From positions 1-64,000 of the forward strand of contig DATNIT010000152.1 in the NCBI GenBank assembly GCA_035604335.1: a stretch of 64,000 nucleotides of DNA. Direction: 5' to 3'. Positions 16,649 through 26,420 of this stretch are shown piece after piece (positions within the stretch are counted from its first letter, which is position 1; every line of letters starts with the position of its first letter). The notes beneath the pieces are model-generated. The model searched no databases, was not told the origin of the DNA, and saw only the letters and a program-made list of their open reading frames with translations. Origin of the DNA: DASZHJ01 sp035604335 (GTDB lineage: Bacteria; Pseudomonadota; Alphaproteobacteria; ATCC43930; CGMCC-115725). The translations under genes and the position numbers were made by a program.

Positions 16649-18003
16649 TGCGCGCCGAGCTCGCGGAGATTGCCGTGGCGCTCCAGGGACTGCAGTTCGT
16701 CGAACAAAGCCTTGGCCCCGTTCTCCTGCAGCGTGGTTCCCGCGCAGTCCCGGAACTTCGTCCAAAGCTCGTCGGGGCGGAGCGGAAGCGACCAATGGCC
16801 GCGCGCGTAGCGCAGCTCGGGACTCGCGAGATGCTTGCCGTCCGCGAGCGTGACATCGATCTTGTCGAAAGCGGCGAAGATCGGGTCGTCTTCCGCCACC
16901 GTGTCGGTCGTGGCGATCGACACCATGCCCATCGCGCTCTGCACGTCGGGCCGGCGCACGAATCCGTCAGTCAGCTCGGAAAGGCCGGCGCGGCCCGCGG
17001 TCAGCGCGGAGGCCATCGCGAATTCCATGCTGAACTTCGCCTCCAGCCCGGTCTGCGGCCGATGATTGCGCAGCATGGTGGCTTGCGTCTTTCCGGTGGT
17101 GACCGCGATCTCTCTGACGGCGGCGGGCGTGAGCTTGTGCTCGCGCACGAGGTCGAGCATGCCGTCGAGCGCGCGATGAACGCCATAGCACATGGGATAT
17201 TTCTTGACGTTGAGGCCCTTCTCCGTGATCCGCCAGATCTTGCCGAGCGCGTCGAGGGACGTCTCGGTGTCGACGCGTCCCTGCGGCGACAGGGCGCGCA
17301 GAAGGCCGACGGAATGCTCGAGCGCGTCGGCGGAGGCCGTCATGCCAGCGGCGGCCATTCGCGCGGCCAAGACGCCGGATTGCGCGGCACGGCCGGCCTG
17401 GAACGGCTTGGTCATGGTGCCGAAATTGGCCACCACGCCCGCGGACATCGAGGCCGCGATGGCGACCGCCATGGTGGCCTTCTCGGCGTCGAGGCGGCGC
17501 AGATTGGCGATGGCCGCCGCGGCCGCCACGGGCCCCATCACCGCGGTCGGGTGCCAACCCTTGCGGTGATAGGGATCGGGATCGCGCTCGATCAGATGCG
17601 CCCAGGTCTCGTAGCCCGCGACGTAAGCCGCGACAGCCGCGCGGCCGTCGGCCCCCAGCGCCTCCGCTTCGGCCAGCACCGCCGGCACCAGCACGACGCT
17701 CGGATGGCCCGCGAGCGCCACGTCGTCGTAGTCGAGCGCATGACCCGCGGTGCCATTGGCAAGCGCCGCCTCGGGCGCGCTCGCGCGCTCGGTTCCGAAC
17801 GCAAGGCGCGCCTCGGCCTTGGCGCTGCGCGTGCCCAGGCTTTCGCGGACGATGCGCGCCACCGGCTCCGACGCACCGGCCATTATGGTGGCGACGCAAT
17901 CGGTGAAACCCAAGCGCACGACCTCGATGGCGGCCTGGGGCAGCGCCTCGAACCGCAGATCGGAAACGAACTGGCCGAGCGAGCGGGTCAGAGGAGCCGG
18001 CAT
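16645..18003 (-). CDS. MmgE/PrpD family protein (2-methylcitrate dehydratase-like)
   Basis: Member of the MmgE/PrpD family, 452 residues, the normal length. The family signature NGTAGHALDYDDV lies at residues 83-95, with the following AGHPSVVLVPAVLA block and the central MTKPFQAGRAAQSGVLAARM segment. Characterised relatives are 2-methylcitrate dehydratase, cis-aconitate decarboxylase and iminodisuccinate epimerase. No methylcitrate synthase or lyase is nearby, so a standard methylcitrate cycle is not implied. It shares an operon with the acyl-CoA ligase by a four-base overlap, and is divergent from the TauD-type gene across a 134-bp region. Confidence 0.88.
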   Translation of the reverse strand: MPAPLTRSLGQFVSDLRFEALPQAAIEVVRLGFTDCVATIMAGASEPVARIVRESLGTRSAKAEARLAFGTERASAPEAALANGTAGHALDYDDVALAGHPSVVLVPAVLAEAEALGADGRAAVAAYVAGYETWAHLIERDPDPYHRKGWHPTAVMGPVAAAAAIANLRRLDAEKATMAVAIAASMSAGVVANFGTMTKPFQAGRAAQSGVLAARMAAAGMTASADALEHSVGLLRALSPQGRVDTETSLDALGKIWRITEKGLNVKKYPMCYGVHRALDGMLDLVREHKLTPAAVREIAVTTGKTQATMLRNHRPQTGLEAKFSMEFAMASALTAGRAGLSELTDGFVRRPDVQSAMGMVSIATTDTVAEDDPIFAAFDKIDVTLADGKHLASPELRYARGHWSLPLRPDELWTKFRDCAGTTLQENGAKALFDELQSLERHGNLRELGAH

Positions 18004-18137
18004 GACAGGGTCCTTTCCGGAGCCGATGGGCCGGAATGCTAGGTGCGGGATCTCCGGAGCGTCAAGGCGCACGCATTGACGCTCTCGATGGCTTGGGACT
18101 AGCGTCTCGACGATCTTGCGGAAAGGTCCATTTTCCA
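18004..18137. promoter_or_regulatory. Divergent promoter region between MmgE/PrpD and TauD-type genes
   Basis: These 134 bases separate two genes that are transcribed away from each other, so both promoters must lie here. The stretch is less GC-rich near 18080-18137. I could not pick a convincing -35/-10 pair, and no clear dyad for a shared regulator stands out. Confidence 0.5.
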
Positions 18138-19217
18138 ATGACTGACCTCGCTCCGATCAGCGGTGCTTGCGCGTGGCCGGGCAAGGATATCGCGCGCTCG
18201 ACGCGTTGGGTGCGTGACTTCAAGCCGGCGGACATCGCCGAGATCGACGCGGCCCTCGCCAGTGTCGAGCGCCGCGGTCTCGCTTGGCATGAGATCCGTC
18301 GCGCGGATTTTCCGTTACCGAATCTTGCGGGTCTGCTCTCGGACATCGCGGAGGAGCTCGAGCACGGCTGCGGCATGATGAAGCTCCGGGGCCTACCGGT
18401 CGACCGCTACAGCGACGATCAGCTGCGCCGGCTCTATTTCGGCCTCGGCGCCAACGTCGGAACACCAGTTTTCCAGAATCGCAGCGGCGAGCTCATGCGC
18501 TTCATCCGGGACGAGGGCGCCGAGGTCGGAAAGAAATACGGCCAGATCGAGCGTGTGCGCATGGCCGACGGCAAGCCGTTCCTGTCCTCCTACGCGCGCA
18601 CGCTCAGCAACGGGCCGTTGCGCTTCCACACCGACCGCACCGACGTGGTGGCTCTGCTCTGCGTGCGCCAGGCGGCGAAGGGCGGCGTCAGCACGATCTG
18701 TAGCTCGGTTTCCGTCATGAACGAGATGCTGAAGCGGCGGCCCGATCTCTGCGCGCTGCTGTTCGAGCCTTACTACCGCAGCCGTCACGGCGAGGAGTCC
18801 GAGACCGCCGAGAACGTCTATGCGCTGCCGGTCTTCGGTGCGCGCGACGGCCGCTTCACCAGCCATTTCTCGCTGACCTACATCGAGGCGGCGCAGACCG
18901 TGGCGGGCGTGCCCAAGATGAGCGCGGCGCAGAAGGAAGCGCTCGACATGCTCCTGGCGCTCGCCAGGGAGCTCTCGTTCGAGATGACACTGGAGCCCGG
19001 CGACATCCAGTTCCTGAACTCGCACATCACCTATCACGGGCGTACGCCTTTCGAGGACGATGCATCGAGCGGCCACGATCGCCTGCTCATGCGCCTCTGG
19101 CTCGCCATGCCCAACAGCCGTGCGCTCCCCAAGGGCCAAGAGGTGCTCTGGCGCAGCATCGAGGCCGGCACCCTCAGGGGCGGGATCGCGCAGATGACGG
19201 CGGCGCAGTCACACTGA
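18138..19217 (+). CDS. TauD/TfdA-family Fe(II)/2-oxoglutarate-dependent dioxygenase
   Basis: Predicted non-heme iron dioxygenase of 359 residues. The facial triad is intact: H164 and D166 in RFHTDRTDV and a distal H300 in NSHITYHGR, with the 2-oxoglutarate-binding arginine near 319 (LMRLWLAM). The family hydroxylates carboxylates, sulfonates, carnitine precursors and similar compounds. Its length and N-terminal layout resemble the larger TauD-like proteins rather than taurine dioxygenase itself. The start at 18138 is the only ATG before the conserved region with a sensible 5' side. It is divergent from the PrpD/ligase operon, and the CaiB/BaiF gene follows on the same strand after a palindromic repeat. 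Confidence 0.88.
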   Translation: MTDLAPISGACAWPGKDIARSTRWVRDFKPADIAEIDAALASVERRGLAWHEIRRADFPLPNLAGLLSDIAEELEHGCGMMKLRGLPVDRYSDDQLRRLYFGLGANVGTPVFQNRSGELMRFIRDEGAEVGKKYGQIERVRMADGKPFLSSYARTLSNGPLRFHTDRTDVVALLCVRQAAKGGVSTICSSVSVMNEMLKRRPDLCALLFEPYYRSRHGEESETAENVYALPVFGARDGRFTSHFSLTYIEAAQTVAGVPKMSAAQKEALDMLLALARELSFEMTLEPGDIQFLNSHITYHGRTPFEDDASSGHDRLLMRLWLAMPNSRALPKGQEVLWRSIEAGTLRGGIAQMTAAQSH

Positions 19218-19232
19218 CTGCCTCGACAACCT

Positions 19233-19340
19233 GCGTCCTTCGACGCGCTCGCTGTGCTCGCTTGCTCAGGATGAGGAGGCTCTTTGTTGCGAGACTTAAT
19301 GCTCCTCATCCTGAGCAAGCGAAGCGCGTCGAAGGAACGC
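19233..19340. repeat. Palindromic intergenic element, copy 2 (imperfect)
   Basis: Left arm about 19233-19278 and right arm 19302-19340 are inverted copies sharing CTCCTCATCCTGAGCAAGCG and GCGTCGAAGGA with the element at 8699-8814. The right arm lacks about eight bases of the left arm and has one extra A, so this copy is degenerate. It lies between the stop of the dioxygenase gene and the start of the CoA-transferase gene, where it could attenuate read-through. Confidence 0.85.
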
Positions 19341-19421
19341 ACAACGGTCCCGTTGCTTCGGTTCATTGACCCCCCTCCGCCGAGCGGTCTAGCGTAGACG
19401 CAGACTATAGGGAGGAGCGAG

Positions 19422-20588
19422 ATGGGCGCCGAAGCGCCGCTTCGCGACATGGTGGTGGTGGAGCTCGGCCACAACGTGGCGGCGCCTTTTGCGGGCGAGA
19501 TCCTCGGAGATCTCGGCGCCACCGTGATCAAGGTCGAGAAGCAGGACGGCGACGACGCGCGCAAATGGGCGCCGCCCTATTGGCACGGGCATTCGGCGCT
19601 GTTTCAGAGCCTCAACCGCAACAAGCTCTCGGTGGTCGTGGATTTGCGCAATGCCGCGGACCGCGGCCGGCTCGAGCGCCTGATCCTCGAGCGCGCGGAC
19701 GTGGTGATTCAGAATCTGCGACCGGGCACCGCCGCCGAGCTCGGGCTCGATGCCGCGACGCTCCGAAAAAAGAAGCCGCGCCTGGTCTACTGCACCATCG
19801 GCGCGTTCGGTTCCAAGGGGCCGCTCAAGGACAAGCCGGGCTACGATCCGCTGCTGCAGGCCTTCGGCGGCTTCATGAGCGTCACCGGCGAGCCTGGCCG
19901 GCCGCCGGTGCGCGCGGGTAGCTCGATCATGGATATCGGCTCCGGCATGTGGTCGGTGATCGGCATTTTGGGCGCGCTCATGGGCCGTGCCGCGACCGGC
20001 GAGGGAGCCATCATCGAGACCTCGCTCTACGAAACCGCGCTCGCCTGGATGTGCTACCACGTTGCCAACTATCAGGCCTCTGGCGAGGTGCCGACGCCGC
20101 AGGGCTCGGGTGCCTCCATGATCGTGCCCTATCGCGGCTACGAGACCCGCGACGGCTTCGTCATGATCGGTGCCGGCAGCGACAAGCTCTTCCAGCTGCT
20201 CTCGCGCGCCTTGGGCCAGCCCGGCTGGGCCGAGGATCCGCGCTTCCTGCACAATCCCGACCGGGTCAAGCACAAGGACCTGCTCAACGGCCTGATCCAG
20301 GACATCGCGCACACCAAGACCACCGCGGAGCTGGTGGCGGCGCTCGAGGCGGCGGGCGTGCCCTGCGCTCCCTTGCAGCGCATCGACCAGGTGGTGGCGC
20401 ATCCGCAGACGGCGGCGCTCGGCATGCTGCAGCCCAGCCCCGACGGCTCCATCACGCTCCTGGGATTACCGCTCTCCTTCGACGGAAAGCGGCCGGAATT
20501 TCGGCGCATGCCGCCCACGGTGGGCCAGCACACCGAGGAGGTTCTTGGCCCTTACGGACCGCCTTCGCGCAAGGGCCCGGGCCGATAA
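19422..20588 (+). CDS. CaiB/BaiF (family III) CoA-transferase
   Basis: Family III CoA-transferase of 388 residues, which moves CoA between carboxylic acids. The N-terminal Rossmann-like part shows VVVELGHNVAAPFAGEILGD and LGATVIKVEK, and the nucleophilic aspartate that forms the acyl anhydride is D171 in SSIMDIGSGMW. The GDGFVMIGAGSDKLFQ-type block and the C-terminal MPPTVGQHTEEVL motif complete the family pattern. The ribosome-binding site is AGGGAGGAG before the ATG. It may activate the same acid handled by the nearby dioxygenase or PrpD enzymes, but that is only neighbourhood inference. Confidence 0.9.
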   Translation: MGAEAPLRDMVVVELGHNVAAPFAGEILGDLGATVIKVEKQDGDDARKWAPPYWHGHSALFQSLNRNKLSVVVDLRNAADRGRLERLILERADVVIQNLRPGTAAELGLDAATLRKKKPRLVYCTIGAFGSKGPLKDKPGYDPLLQAFGGFMSVTGEPGRPPVRAGSSIMDIGSGMWSVIGILGALMGRAATGEGAIIETSLYETALAWMCYHVANYQASGEVPTPQGSGASMIVPYRGYETRDGFVMIGAGSDKLFQLLSRALGQPGWAEDPRFLHNPDRVKHKDLLNGLIQDIAHTKTTAELVAALEAAGVPCAPLQRIDQVVAHPQTAALGMLQPSPDGSITLLGLPLSFDGKRPEFRRMPPTVGQHTEEVLGPYGPPSRKGPGR

Positions 20589-20908
20589 CCGAATCCTGCG
20601 ACAACCCTGCACGCGACGGGCGGCCTGTTCCGGAGCATGATGGGTTAAACATTCGTTAAGCTAAAGGAAGCTACTCTTTTACATCCGCCGCCCCGCTCGG
20701 ACGGGTGGTTCACCAAGAAATGTCGGGACGATTCAAGTCCCGGCGCCCGCGGGACGTTGAGGGGTCGGATTAAAGGAGACCGCCTCGTGCTCTCGGGGCC
20801 CCTCAAAGTATTGGCGCTGATCGCATCCCGCGATGCCCTCCGGCACGGCATGGCGCGACCACGCCATCGCACGGCGGTCGAGGGCCGGAGTGGGCGAGGG
20901 GCGCGCCG
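20589..20908. other. 320-bp non-coding region before the histidine kinase
   Basis: No convincing gene is present on either strand. The region holds an AT-rich patch around 20641-20680 with a TTAA-N7-TTAA site, then GC-rich sequence with short dyads such as CCGTCCGAGCGG-like (about 20692-20705) and GGGACGATTCAAGTCCC (about 20734-20750). These could be part of a leader or of a decayed element. Confidence 0.6.
20645..20659 (+). promoter_or_regulatory. CtrA-type binding site TTAA-N7-TTAA
   Basis: TTAA at 20645-20648, exactly seven bases, then TTAA at 20656-20659. This is the classic binding pattern of CtrA, the cell-cycle response regulator conserved across alphaproteobacteria. It stands in one of few AT-rich spots in this GC-rich window, about 250 bases before the start of the orphan histidine kinase gene. 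Chance occurrence cannot be excluded from sequence alone. Confidence 0.4.
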
Positions 20909-22852
<1,944 letters not shown>

Positions 22853-23000
22853 CGGAAGCAAGTCGCGGCGCCGCAATCTCGGTTCCGCGCCGGTGGATCG
22901 CTCGGCAACAGCCGTCCACGGCGGGATTTCGCTCTATGCCGTTGCGTCGAAGACGCCGGGGAACCAAGATGACGCGGCCTCGCGCAAGGAGCCGCGCCCC

Positions 23001-23795
23001 ATGCTGAAATCCTACGAAACCCTCGGGACCGCGATCGCGGCCCCTCACGTGCTGGTGGTGACGCTCAACCGGCCGGAGGTCGCGAACGCCCTCAACACGC
23101 AGATGGGCCGCGATCTCCGCGACCTCTGGGCCGGCCTCATCGCCGAGCCCGGCGACCTCCGCTGCGTGGTCCTGACGGGAGCGGGAAACCGCGCCTTCTG
23201 CGCCGGCGGCGACCTGAAGGAGCGCCACGGCATGACCCAGGCGCAGTGGGAGGCCCAACACGAGATCTTCGAGCGGCAATACTGGGCGCTCCTCGATTGT
23301 CCCATTCCGGTGATCGCCGCGCTCAACGGCCACGCCTACGCGGGCGGGCTCGAGATGGCGCTCGCGTGCGATTTCGCCTACGCCGTCAAGACCGCGCGCT
23401 TCGCGCTCACGGAGGTGGCGCTCGGCATCATGCCGGGCGCCGGCGGCACGCAACTCCTGCCGCGCGCCGTGGGCGAGCGCCGTGCGAAGGAGATCATCCT
23501 CACCGGCAAGCCTTTTGGCGCCGCGGAGGCGCTCGAGTGGGGCATCCTCAACAAGCTTTGCGAGCCCGAGGCGTTGATGCCCGACGTGCTCGCCACCGCC
23601 GGCACGATCGCCGCCAACGCGCCGCTCTCGGTGCGCCAGGCCAAGAAGTCCATCGTCTATGGGATGCAGATGGATCTTCGTACCGCCTTCCGCTTCGAGA
23701 TCGAGGCCTACAACCGCATGGTCGGAACCGAGGATCGGCAGGAAGGCATCCGCGCCTTCAACGAGAAGCGCAAGCCGGTGTTCCGAGGCCGCTAG
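23001..23795 (+). CDS. Enoyl-CoA hydratase/isomerase family protein
   Basis: Crotonase-superfamily enzyme of 264 residues. The oxyanion-hole segments are FCAGGDLKE and the following AYAGGLEMALACDFAYA, and the region EVALGIMPGAGGTQLLPR holds the glutamates typical of true hydratases. It should hydrate an enoyl-CoA in beta-oxidation or in branched-chain or aromatic acid breakdown. AAGGAG lies nine bases before the chosen ATG at 23001; earlier in-frame starts would only add low-complexity basic sequence. It sits alone between the kinase and a membrane protein gene; related enzymes (HMG-CoA-lyase-like, acyl-CoA dehydrogenase) are encoded 1.7 kb downstream. Confidence 0.9.
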   Translation: MLKSYETLGTAIAAPHVLVVTLNRPEVANALNTQMGRDLRDLWAGLIAEPGDLRCVVLTGAGNRAFCAGGDLKERHGMTQAQWEAQHEIFERQYWALLDCPIPVIAALNGHAYAGGLEMALACDFAYAVKTARFALTEVALGIMPGAGGTQLLPRAVGERRAKEIILTGKPFGAAEALEWGILNKLCEPEALMPDVLATAGTIAANAPLSVRQAKKSIVYGMQMDLRTAFRFEIEAYNRMVGTEDRQEGIRAFNEKRKPVFRGR

Positions 23796-23818
23796 GGCTT
23801 GAAGCCCGGTCTCCTTTC

Positions 23819-25348
23819 GTGAGTCGCGCGAGCGGACCGGGCGCTCAACCGGCACCAGCCGGCCGCCTCTCTGCGGGGTTATTTTGGCTGTTGTTCCTCG
23901 GGCTTTTCGTGGCCACGGCGCTCCCAATAGTGCGCGCCGAGCTGCCACCGATCGTCGATTACCCCAATCACCTCGCGCGCATGCACGTGTTGATCGAGCA
24001 GCCGCGCTCCGAGGCTTTGCAGCAGTACTATGAGATCCGCTGGCGGCCGCTGCCCAATCTCGCCATGGACGTGACGGTGCCGCTGCTCGCGCGGGTCATG
24101 CCGCTCGAGTGGGCGGGCAGGGCGTTCATTGTGCTTTGCCTCGGCCTCCTGCCGGCCGGCGCGGCTTTGCTCCATCGCGCGGCGGCTGGCCAATGGTCGG
24201 TGTGGCCCCTCTTCGCGTTCCTGTTCCTTTACAGTCACCTGTTGATTTGGGGCTTCCTCAATTACCTCTGCGGCCTCGGGCTGGCGCTGATGGCGTTCGC
24301 GCTTTGGCTGGCGCTCGGCAAGAGGGCGGCTGCCGCGCGCATCGGCGCGGCGACCGCCTGCGCCCTGGTGCTCTTCTTCGCGCATCTGATGGCATGCGCG
24401 GTCTTCGCCTTGCTGATCATGGGCCACGAGATCGGTCGGCTCCGGCGCGAGCGCGCGTTCTCGGCGAAGCAGATCCTCGGGCGAGCCGTTGCCGCCGGAG
24501 TGCCGTTCGCGATCCCTCTGGCGATCTTGTTGGCCGGCGGGCTCGGCGGCGGGCTCGGCGATATCCAATACGACGGGTTCCTGCGCAAGCTCGCGGTGCT
24601 GCCGATGTTCGAGGGCCATCTCGCCCTCGATATCGTGACCGTCGCCGTCCTCGTCCTGCTGATCGCGATCGGGTACTACAAGAAATACGTGGGCGTCGTG
24701 CCGGCGCTCCGCGCACCGCTCCTGGCATTGGCACTCGCCTTTCTTCTCGCACCCACGAAGCTCATGACGGCCAACGGTATCGACGAGCGCCTGCCGCTGG
24801 CGTTCGTTCTCGTGCTCGCTGCTGGTACCGTATCGACTGGCTCGCGCCCGAGCCGGGTCCGCGTCGCGGCGCTGGCGGGTTTCGCATTGTTCCTCGCGCG
24901 CGCGGCCGCGATGGAGATTGATTGCGAGCGGGCTAACCAGGTCTATCCGCGCCTCGTCGCCCTTCTGGACGCGGTGCCCCAAGGCGGCCGTCTCGCGGTT
25001 GCCTTCCGCTCCAACGAGATCGGCCCCACGGGGATCCCGATCAATCACCTTCCGGCGCTCGCCGTGCTGCGGCGCGACGCGTTCGTGCCGACGTTCTTCG
25101 CATACGAAACGCAACAGCCCGTGACCCTGACGCCGGCCGCGCGCGCACTGCGGGAAGCCGCCGACCCGTCCGAGCTCTGGGCGGCCCTGATGGCGGGCGA
25201 AGCCGGGGACGCACGGCTCCGCAAAGCGCTCGCCGGGTTCGATACGCTCGTGGCGCTCGATCCCCGGCCATTCGAAGTACCGGTGACGCCCCTTCTTGTG
25301 CCGGTCGGGATCGAGCGGAATTTCGCGCTCTATCGGATCGTGCACTGA
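23819..25348 (+). CDS. Polytopic membrane protein of unknown function (GT-C-like layout)
   Basis: Membrane protein of about 509 residues, not assigned to a characterised family. It has a first helix at about 20-36, a large periplasmic-like loop beginning with LPPIVDYPNHLARMHV, then about ten further hydrophobic segments, and a soluble C-terminal domain of about 130 residues. The pattern of first helix, acidic loop (here D and H in VDYPNHLAR), many helices and C-terminal soluble domain resembles GT-C lipid-linked sugar transferases, but no specific family motif is visible. I chose the GTG at 23819, 23 bases after the upstream stop; sequence before it is the enoyl-CoA hydratase in another frame. 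The true start could be slightly different. Confidence 0.8.
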   Translation: MSRASGPGAQPAPAGRLSAGLFWLLFLGLFVATALPIVRAELPPIVDYPNHLARMHVLIEQPRSEALQQYYEIRWRPLPNLAMDVTVPLLARVMPLEWAGRAFIVLCLGLLPAGAALLHRAAAGQWSVWPLFAFLFLYSHLLIWGFLNYLCGLGLALMAFALWLALGKRAAAARIGAATACALVLFFAHLMACAVFALLIMGHEIGRLRRERAFSAKQILGRAVAAGVPFAIPLAILLAGGLGGGLGDIQYDGFLRKLAVLPMFEGHLALDIVTVAVLVLLIAIGYYKKYVGVVPALRAPLLALALAFLLAPTKLMTANGIDERLPLAFVLVLAAGTVSTGSRPSRVRVAALAGFALFLARAAAMEIDCERANQVYPRLVALLDAVPQGGRLAVAFRSNEIGPTGIPINHLPALAVLRRDAFVPTFFAYETQQPVTLTPAARALREAADPSELWAALMAGEAGDARLRKALAGFDTLVALDPRPFEVPVTPLLVPVGIERNFALYRIVH

Positions 25349-25454
25349 TCGCGGCACGCGGCCGGTTTCGGCAAGTCTCCTTGCGCGATTAGCGGCCATT
25401 GCGTCAATCGGACCGGCGCACCACAATATCCGAAATGCCCGAGGAGACACGCCC

Positions 25455-26411
25455 ATGAGCGACCGTATCGACGTCCACGTCTGCGAGGTCGGCATGCGCG
25501 ACGGCTTGCAGAACGTCAGTGTCTTCATGCCGACGTCGGAGAAGCTCGCCTGGCTCGAGGCCGAGGCGGCCGCGGGCATGCCGGAGATGGAGGTGTGCTC
25601 CTTCGTGCCGCCGAAGCTGATCCCACAGTTCGTCGACGCCGCCGAGGTCTGTGAGCGCGCCTTGAAGATCCCCGGGCTCATCGTCACGGCGCTGATCCCG
25701 AATCTCAAGGGGGCCGAGCGCGGCATCGCCGCGGGCGTGCACAAGCTCAATTACGTGATCTCCGTCAGCGAATCCCACAACCAGCGCAACGTGCGGCGCT
25801 CGCGCGCCGAGTCCGTGGCGGACTTCCGGCGCATCGTCGAGCTCGTGCGGAGCGTCGATGCGGCCAAGCGGCCGAAGCTCGCGGTCGGCCTCTCGACCGC
25901 GCTCGGCTGCACCATCGAGGGCGAGGTCCCCGAGGCCGAGGTGGTGAAATACGCCGAGATCATGGCCGAGGCGGGCGCCGACGAGCTCGCCGTGCCCGAC
26001 ACGGTCGGCTATGCCAATCCCGCGCAGGTCCGGCGCGTCTTCAAGGCGGTGATGTCCGCGGTGAAATCGCTTCCGGTCACCGCGCATTTCCACGACACCC
26101 GCGGCCAGGGCATCGCGAATGCTTTGGCGGCGCTCGACGTGGGCGTCGTGCATTTCGACGCTTGCCTCGCAGGCCTCGGCGGCTGCCCCTACGCACCCGG
26201 CGCCAGCGGCAACATCGTGATGGAGGATTTGGTCTTCATGCTGGAGGGCATGGGGCTCCGCACCGGCGTCGATCTCGAGCGCCTGATCGCGGTTCGCGCC
26301 ATCCTCGAGCGCGCGCTGCCGGGCGTGCCGCTCCACGGCGGGGTCGGCAAGGCGGGTCTGCCCAAAGGATTCCATCCCGCGACGGCGCCTCGGGCGCACG
26401 CGGCCGACTAG
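25455..26411 (+). CDS. Hydroxymethylglutaryl-CoA lyase-like enzyme
   Basis: DRE-TIM metallolyase of 318 residues. The first strand CEVGMRDGLQN carries the arginine-aspartate pair, the metal-binding histidine pair lies in TAHFHDTRGQG, and the flexible active-site loop GLGGCPYAPGASGN with its cysteine matches HMG-CoA lyase. Reaction: cleavage of HMG-CoA or a homologous 3-hydroxy-acyl-CoA to acetyl-CoA and a keto-acid. GAGGAG lies eight bases before the ATG. An acyl-CoA dehydrogenase gene follows after 9 bases, pointing to a leucine-like or isoprenoid-acid degradation route; the carboxylase genes that would complete leucine breakdown are absent here. Confidence 0.9.
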   Translation: MSDRIDVHVCEVGMRDGLQNVSVFMPTSEKLAWLEAEAAAGMPEMEVCSFVPPKLIPQFVDAAEVCERALKIPGLIVTALIPNLKGAERGIAAGVHKLNYVISVSESHNQRNVRRSRAESVADFRRIVELVRSVDAAKRPKLAVGLSTALGCTIEGEVPEAEVVKYAEIMAEAGADELAVPDTVGYANPAQVRRVFKAVMSAVKSLPVTAHFHDTRGQGIANALAALDVGVVHFDACLAGLGGCPYAPGASGNIVMEDLVFMLEGMGLRTGVDLERLIAVRAILERALPGVPLHGGVGKAGLPKGFHPATAPRAHAAD

Positions 26412-26420
26412 CGGTCCGGC

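Noticed and set aside
20692..20760. Riboswitch in the leader of the orphan histidine kinase
   Set aside because: Short hairpins exist, but I could not match them to any known riboswitch consensus.
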